Positions 60,971-64,000 of a stretch of DNA of 64,000 nt are shown one piece after another. The notes beneath the pieces were generated by a model, which made no database searches, was not told the DNA's origin, and was given only the letters and a program-made list of their open reading frames with translations. Position numbers and translations under genes: made by a program. Each line of letters begins with the position of its first letter. Positions within the stretch are counted from its first letter, which is position 1. The stretch is from Halobellus rarus (GTDB lineage Archaea > Halobacteriota > Halobacteria > Halobacteriales > Haloferacaceae): the NCBI RefSeq assembly GCF_024494595.1, contig NZ_JANHDI010000015.1:1-64000 (forward strand). The letters run 5' to 3'.

Positions 60971-61840
60971 ATGGCCACATCCGGTCCGGACCGAGCGACC
61001 GTTCGCGGGCTGCTCGAACTCACGCGTCCCGGGAACGCGGTCGCCGCGGGCGTGCTCACGTTCACCGGCGCGTTCGTCGCCGCCGGCGTCGGTTCGGACC
61101 CGATCGCGGTCGTCGCTGCCGTGGCGGCGACGGTCTTCGCGACCGCCGCGGGCAACGCGGTCAACGACTACTTCGACCGCGACATCGATCGGATCAACCG
61201 CCCCGACAGGCCGATCCCTCGCGGGGCGGTCTCCGCCCGCGGGGCGCTCGCGTTCAGCGTCGCGCTGTTCCTCGGTGCCGTCGTCGCCGCGCTGGCCCTG
61301 CCGCTCCTGGCGATCGCCATCGCCGTGGTGAACCTCCTCGCGCTCGTCGCGTACACGGAGGTTTTCAAGGGACTACCGGGCGTCGGAAACGCGGTCGTCG
61401 CGTATCTGACCGGATCGACGTTCCTCTTCGGTGCCGCGGCGGTCGCCCGACTCGCGGACCCCGCCGTTCTGGTGTTGTTCGCGCTCGCCGCGCTGGCGAC
61501 GCTGACGCGCGAGATCGTCAAGGACGTCGAGGACGTCTCGGGCGACCGCGAGGAGGGCCTCAGAACCCTTCCGATCGTCGCCGGCGAGCGGGCGGCGCTG
61601 CGAGCCGGTGCCGTCGTGATGGGCGTCGCCGTGGTCGCGAGCGCCGTCCCGTTTCTGATGGGAACTCTCGGGATCGTCTATCTGCTGCTCGTGCTCCCGG
61701 CGGACGGCGTGATGCTCGCGGCGGTTCGGGCGTCGTTTTCGACGCCGTCGGTCGCTCAGCGGCGACTGAAACGCGGGATGTTCCTGGCCGCGGCCGCGTT
61801 CGTCGCCGGACGCGCCGTCGAGATCGTCGGAATCCTGTGA
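60971..61840 (+). CDS. ubiA: UbiA prenyltransferase (DGGGP synthase)
   Basis: A 289-residue membrane enzyme with eight or nine helices. The first Asp-rich motif N-D-Y-F-D-R-D-I-D (about 62-70) and the R-P-D-R-P-I-P-R-G after it, and the second one near 185 (V-K-D-V-E-D-V-S-G-D), bind Mg and prenyl diphosphate. In archaea this branch, beginning with L-E-L-T-R-P-G-N, makes digeranylgeranylglyceryl phosphate, the second ether bond of membrane lipids. ATG 60971 is near the T-R-P-G-N motif. It lies alone. Other prenyl acceptors (quinones) are possible. Confidence 0.87.
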   Translation: MATSGPDRATVRGLLELTRPGNAVAAGVLTFTGAFVAAGVGSDPIAVVAAVAATVFATAAGNAVNDYFDRDIDRINRPDRPIPRGAVSARGALAFSVALFLGAVVAALALPLLAIAIAVVNLLALVAYTEVFKGLPGVGNAVVAYLTGSTFLFGAAAVARLADPAVLVLFALAALATLTREIVKDVEDVSGDREEGLRTLPIVAGERAALRAGAVVMGVAVVASAVPFLMGTLGIVYLLLVLPADGVMLAAVRASFSTPSVAQRRLKRGMFLAAAAFVAGRAVEIVGIL

Positions 61841-62072
61841 GTATCGACGCTGAGTGCGTCGCCGAACAGACACCTCACGGCCTGGTTTGGGGCAGAAACC
61901 GTCCGGCGGGAACGTGGATCCGGTAGCGGAGTTTCTCGCGAGGAAACCCACCACAATCAAAAAGAATATTATGTGCACCCAGTATGGTATACTCGTCAAA
62001 TGACTCCCGGCGAGTCGATCCATCGAACGACCACTGTCGCTCCTGCAGCCGGCTCGACGCCGAGGAACCCGG

Positions 62073-62684
62073 ATGTATGACCTCGGCCCGGACCTCGACA
62101 GAGAGGTCCCTCCGGGGACGAACATCCTGGTGAGCGGGCCGCCGCTGTCGGGGAAACGGTCCCTCTGTCTGGACATCCTGGCCTCGGGAACCGACCAAGA
62201 CGAGGGTGCGATCATCGTCACCACGAAGGACGGAGCCGATCGCGTGCTGAACGACTTCGCGAAGCGGACCGCGTACGAAGACCGGCCGGTAGCCGTCGTC
62301 GACTGCGTCACACGCCAGCAAGGCGTCGGCGACGTCCGCGACGACGACCGGATCAAATACACCTCTTCACCGGTGGATATGACGGGGATCGGGATCAAAC
62401 TCTCTGAGTTCCTGCAGGCCTTCTACCAGGATCGCGGCATCGAGCGGAACCGCGTGATGTTGCACTCGCTGTCGACGCTTCTGATGTACGCGGACCTGCA
62501 GACGGTGTTCCGCTTCCTCCACGTGTTCACCGGCCGGATCCAGAGCGTCGACGGCCTCGGCGTGTTCGCCATCGACGCGAGCGCCCACGACGACCAGACG
62601 ATGAACACGCTGAAACAGCTGTTCGACGGCATCGTCACGACCTACGAGGACGGCGAACCGTCGGTTCGGCTGGCGGGCGACTGA
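62073..62684 (+). CDS. RecA/RAD55-like small ATPase (haloarchaeal)
   Basis: A 203-residue P-loop protein: L-V-S-G-P-P-L-S-G-K-R-S (about 19-30) is a Walker A with a K, G-A-I-I-V-T-T-K-D-G follows as in KaiC/RadA-like proteins, and V-F-A-I-D-A-S near 169 is the Walker B strand. It resembles haloarchaeal RAD55-like proteins of the DUF7504 group. No linked signalling genes are present. ATG 62073 was chosen since the frame upstream is closed by TGA at 62001. Role unknown, perhaps in phosphorelay or DNA binding. Confidence 0.72.
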   Translation: MYDLGPDLDREVPPGTNILVSGPPLSGKRSLCLDILASGTDQDEGAIIVTTKDGADRVLNDFAKRTAYEDRPVAVVDCVTRQQGVGDVRDDDRIKYTSSPVDMTGIGIKLSEFLQAFYQDRGIERNRVMLHSLSTLLMYADLQTVFRFLHVFTGRIQSVDGLGVFAIDASAHDDQTMNTLKQLFDGIVTTYEDGEPSVRLAGD

Positions 62685-62763
62685 CGGTTCCGACGCCGCA
62701 GTGGCCCGGTTCCGACCACCGAGAACCAGAAGCTATTTTCGGCGTAATTCCGTCGAGACCGGT

Positions 62764-62979
62764 ATGTCCTCCACCGTGCTACTTCAAGGTGCCGTCGGGG
62801 CGGTCGGCGTGGCGATCGGACTCCTCTTTCTGCTCGTCGGGATCGCGATGATCGTGTGGACGTACACCGACGCGAAGAAGAACAGCACGCACCCCGCGTT
62901 CCTCTGGGCAGTCGTCGTCTTTCTGGCCCCGATTTTGGGACTCCTCCTGTACGTGCTGCTCGGTCGGAACGCCAGATAA
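62764..62979 (+). CDS. small PLDc_N-like membrane protein
   Basis: A 71-residue protein with two helices (about 8-33 and 46-66). The W-T-Y-T-D-A-K-K-N-S and H-P-A-F-L-W-A segment match the PLDc_N (PF13396) pattern of a helix, charged loop, helix that precedes cardiolipin synthase-type domains in longer proteins; here it stands alone. ATG 62764 is the start. Function unknown. Confidence 0.7.
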   Translation: MSSTVLLQGAVGAVGVAIGLLFLLVGIAMIVWTYTDAKKNSTHPAFLWAVVVFLAPILGLLLYVLLGRNAR

Positions 62980-63116
62980 CGTCGCCGGGCGACCACGAAA
63001 AACGGCGATCCGTTCGTCGGAACGATCGGCTGACGACGCGTCTGCGCCCCCCGAGGCGTGCGCCCTGTCCCCACTGCCGCAGCAGTATTTTACGTTTGCC
63101 GGACATCCGCTCAAGT

Positions 63117-63545
63117 ATGGCGATTACTGACGACGACGACCTCCGAGCGGTACTGGACGCCGAGACTGTCGCGGTTGTCGGCTGCTCGACCACGGCCGGG
63201 AAGGCCGCCCACGACATCCCCGCATACCTCCAGCGCAACGGGTATCGGATCGTCCCGGTGAACCCCTTCGCCGACGAGATCCTCGGCGAGACCGCCTACG
63301 ACTCGCTCGCGGGCGTGCCCGAGGACGTCGAGATCGATATCGTCGACGTGTTCAGGCCGAGCGACGAAGCCGGTGGGATCGTCGACGAGGCGATCGAGCG
63401 ACACGGATCCGTCGGCGACGTCGATTCGGTGTGGCTCCAACTCGGCATCACCGACGACGAGGCCGGCGAACGGGCGGCGGACGCGGATCTCAAGTTCGTC
63501 CAGGACAAGTGTATGAAAGTCGAGCACGCACGTCTCGCGGAGTAG
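63117..63545 (+). CDS. CoA-binding protein (YccU-like)
   Basis: A 142-residue Rossmann protein: V-A-V-V-G-C-S (about 18-24) with A-G-K-A-A-H-D, P-V-N-P-F (about 47-51), V-D-V-F-R (about 76-80), L-Q-L-G-I near 107 and the D-K-C-M-K near the end. It is the CoA-binding domain (PF13380) as in YccU, homologous to the domain of succinyl-CoA synthetase alpha. Role unknown; likely a CoA-linked regulator. ATG 63117. Confidence 0.88.
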   Translation: MAITDDDDLRAVLDAETVAVVGCSTTAGKAAHDIPAYLQRNGYRIVPVNPFADEILGETAYDSLAGVPEDVEIDIVDVFRPSDEAGGIVDEAIERHGSVGDVDSVWLQLGITDDEAGERAADADLKFVQDKCMKVEHARLAE

Positions 63546-63557
63546 GTTTCGGTCCCG

Positions 63558-63619
63558 ACATCAGTTATAGGGTCGCAAGGAGAAAACTACATCAGTTATA
63601 GAGTCTCAAGGAGAAAACT
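63558..63619. repeat. tandem duplication of a 31-base unit
   Basis: Two adjacent 31-base copies, 63558-63588 and 63589-63619, differ at two bases. Each starts ACATCAGTTATAG and ends AAGGAGAAAACT. It lies between the convergent CoA-binding gene and the oxidase gene and may contain stop signals for both. Confidence 0.9.
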
Positions 63620-63643
63620 CACAGCATCAGCCGTGGGAGAACG

Positions 63644-64000
63644 TCAATTCGTCGGTTCGACGTTATGGTTGAGTCGGAACAGGTTCTCCGGGTCCCACTG
63701 GTTTTTCACCTCGACCAACCGGTCGTAGTTTTCGCGGTAGGCGGCCTGTTGGTCGCCGACCTCCTCGGGAACGAAGTTGGCGTAGACGCCGCCGGTCGCG
63801 TGGGGAGCCATCGCTTGGTGCACGTCCCGGGCCCACGCGATACACTCCTCGTCCCTCTCCGGATCAGTCCACTGGGTGTGCAGGACCATCGTGAATTCGG
63901 CGTCGCGGTGGGGGTAAGCGGTCTCTTGAACGCCCACGTCGTTTATCGCACCGCCTAATTGGGCGCAGGCGATTTCGGTGGCCTCGGTGGGGATCGTCTC
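63644..64000 (-). CDS. FAD-linked oxidase, C-terminal part (cut by window end)
   Basis: Only the last 118 residues or so are in the window, and the frame continues past 64000. It ends with the berberine-bridge-enzyme (BBE) motif Y-R-E-N-Y-D-R-L-V-E-V-K...W-D-P-E-N-L-F-R-L-N-H-N, which is the C-terminus of FAD-binding oxidases of the PCMH type. The Y-A-N-F-V-P-E-E and G-G-V segments before it also fit. The substrate cannot be told. Confidence 0.85.
   Translation of the reverse strand, partial: ETIPTEATEIACAQLGGAINDVGVQETAYPHRDAEFTMVLHTQWTDPERDEECIAWARDVHQAMAPHATGGVYANFVPEEVGDQQAAYRENYDRLVEVKNQWDPENLFRLNHNVEPTN

Noticed and set aside
63558..63619. CRISPR array
   Set aside because: Two copies are directly adjacent with no spacer, so this is a tandem duplication.

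Overview
The window is a stretch of haloarchaeal (class Halobacteria) chromosome. The evidence is strong G/C at third codon positions, very acidic predicted proteins rich in Asp and Glu, twin-arginine lipoprotein signals, and haloarchaeal hallmarks: transcription factor B, MBF1, a halocyanin, a ba3-type oxidase with small Cba subunits, a PGF-CTERM anchored binding protein, archaeal GTP cyclohydrolase III, and porAB. Nothing seen here fixes the genus.

Layout. Positions 1-3260 look like one end of an integrated provirus or plasmid. Short, overlapping genes (a zinc-finger peptide, a J-domain protein, a Cys-motif protein, a DUF6884-like protein and a 58-residue peptide) lead into a tyrosine recombinase. 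After a decayed-looking boundary (3261-4226) the ordinary chromosome starts: a CopD-like membrane protein with two PH-domain proteins, carbonic anhydrase, a KDPG-type aldolase, an ABC-2 exporter, a PQQ-type sugar dehydrogenase lipoprotein, an Old Yellow Enzyme homologue, GTP cyclohydrolase III, HAD, DJ-1, OsmC, metallo-beta-lactamase-fold, AIM24 and fumarylacetoacetase-family proteins. A two-gene GMC dehydrogenase (20431-22642) sits under a possible metal-responsive operator. hisC, an AK6-type kinase and a CDP-alcohol phosphatidyltransferase (22763-25031) overlap end to end.

From 25262 to 32943 there are information and stress functions: zinc ribbon, HtrA-like protease, MBF1, triosephosphate isomerase, DICT sensor, HerA-like ATPase, DNA polymerase IV and an Lrp regulator. 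Next come porBA, aroC, aroA, a divergent cobalamin-type uptake system (btuF / btuCD) and tfb.

Positions 44941-55248 form a copper and respiration block: halocyanin, a PaaB-like peptide with a radical SAM/SPASM enzyme, several small membrane or Cys-rich proteins, ba3-type oxidase genes, a SafE/DsbD-like membrane protein and a copper P-type ATPase. Together these would supply, mature and feed electrons to a terminal oxidase. The right end holds a universal stress protein, Trm5, a tRNA-Thr(CGT), an amylase-family hydrolase, a UbiA prenyltransferase for archaeal lipids, a RecA-like small ATPase, a CoA-binding protein and the C-terminal part of a FAD-linked oxidase cut by the window edge.

The most unusual items are the recombinase-linked gene string, the radical SAM/PaaB-like pair, TTAGG-N4-CCTAA-type boxes before the GMC dehydrogenase and tfb, the extra domain on BtuD, and the inverted repeat after tRNA-Thr. 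I see no CRISPR array, rRNA or recognisable insertion sequence.
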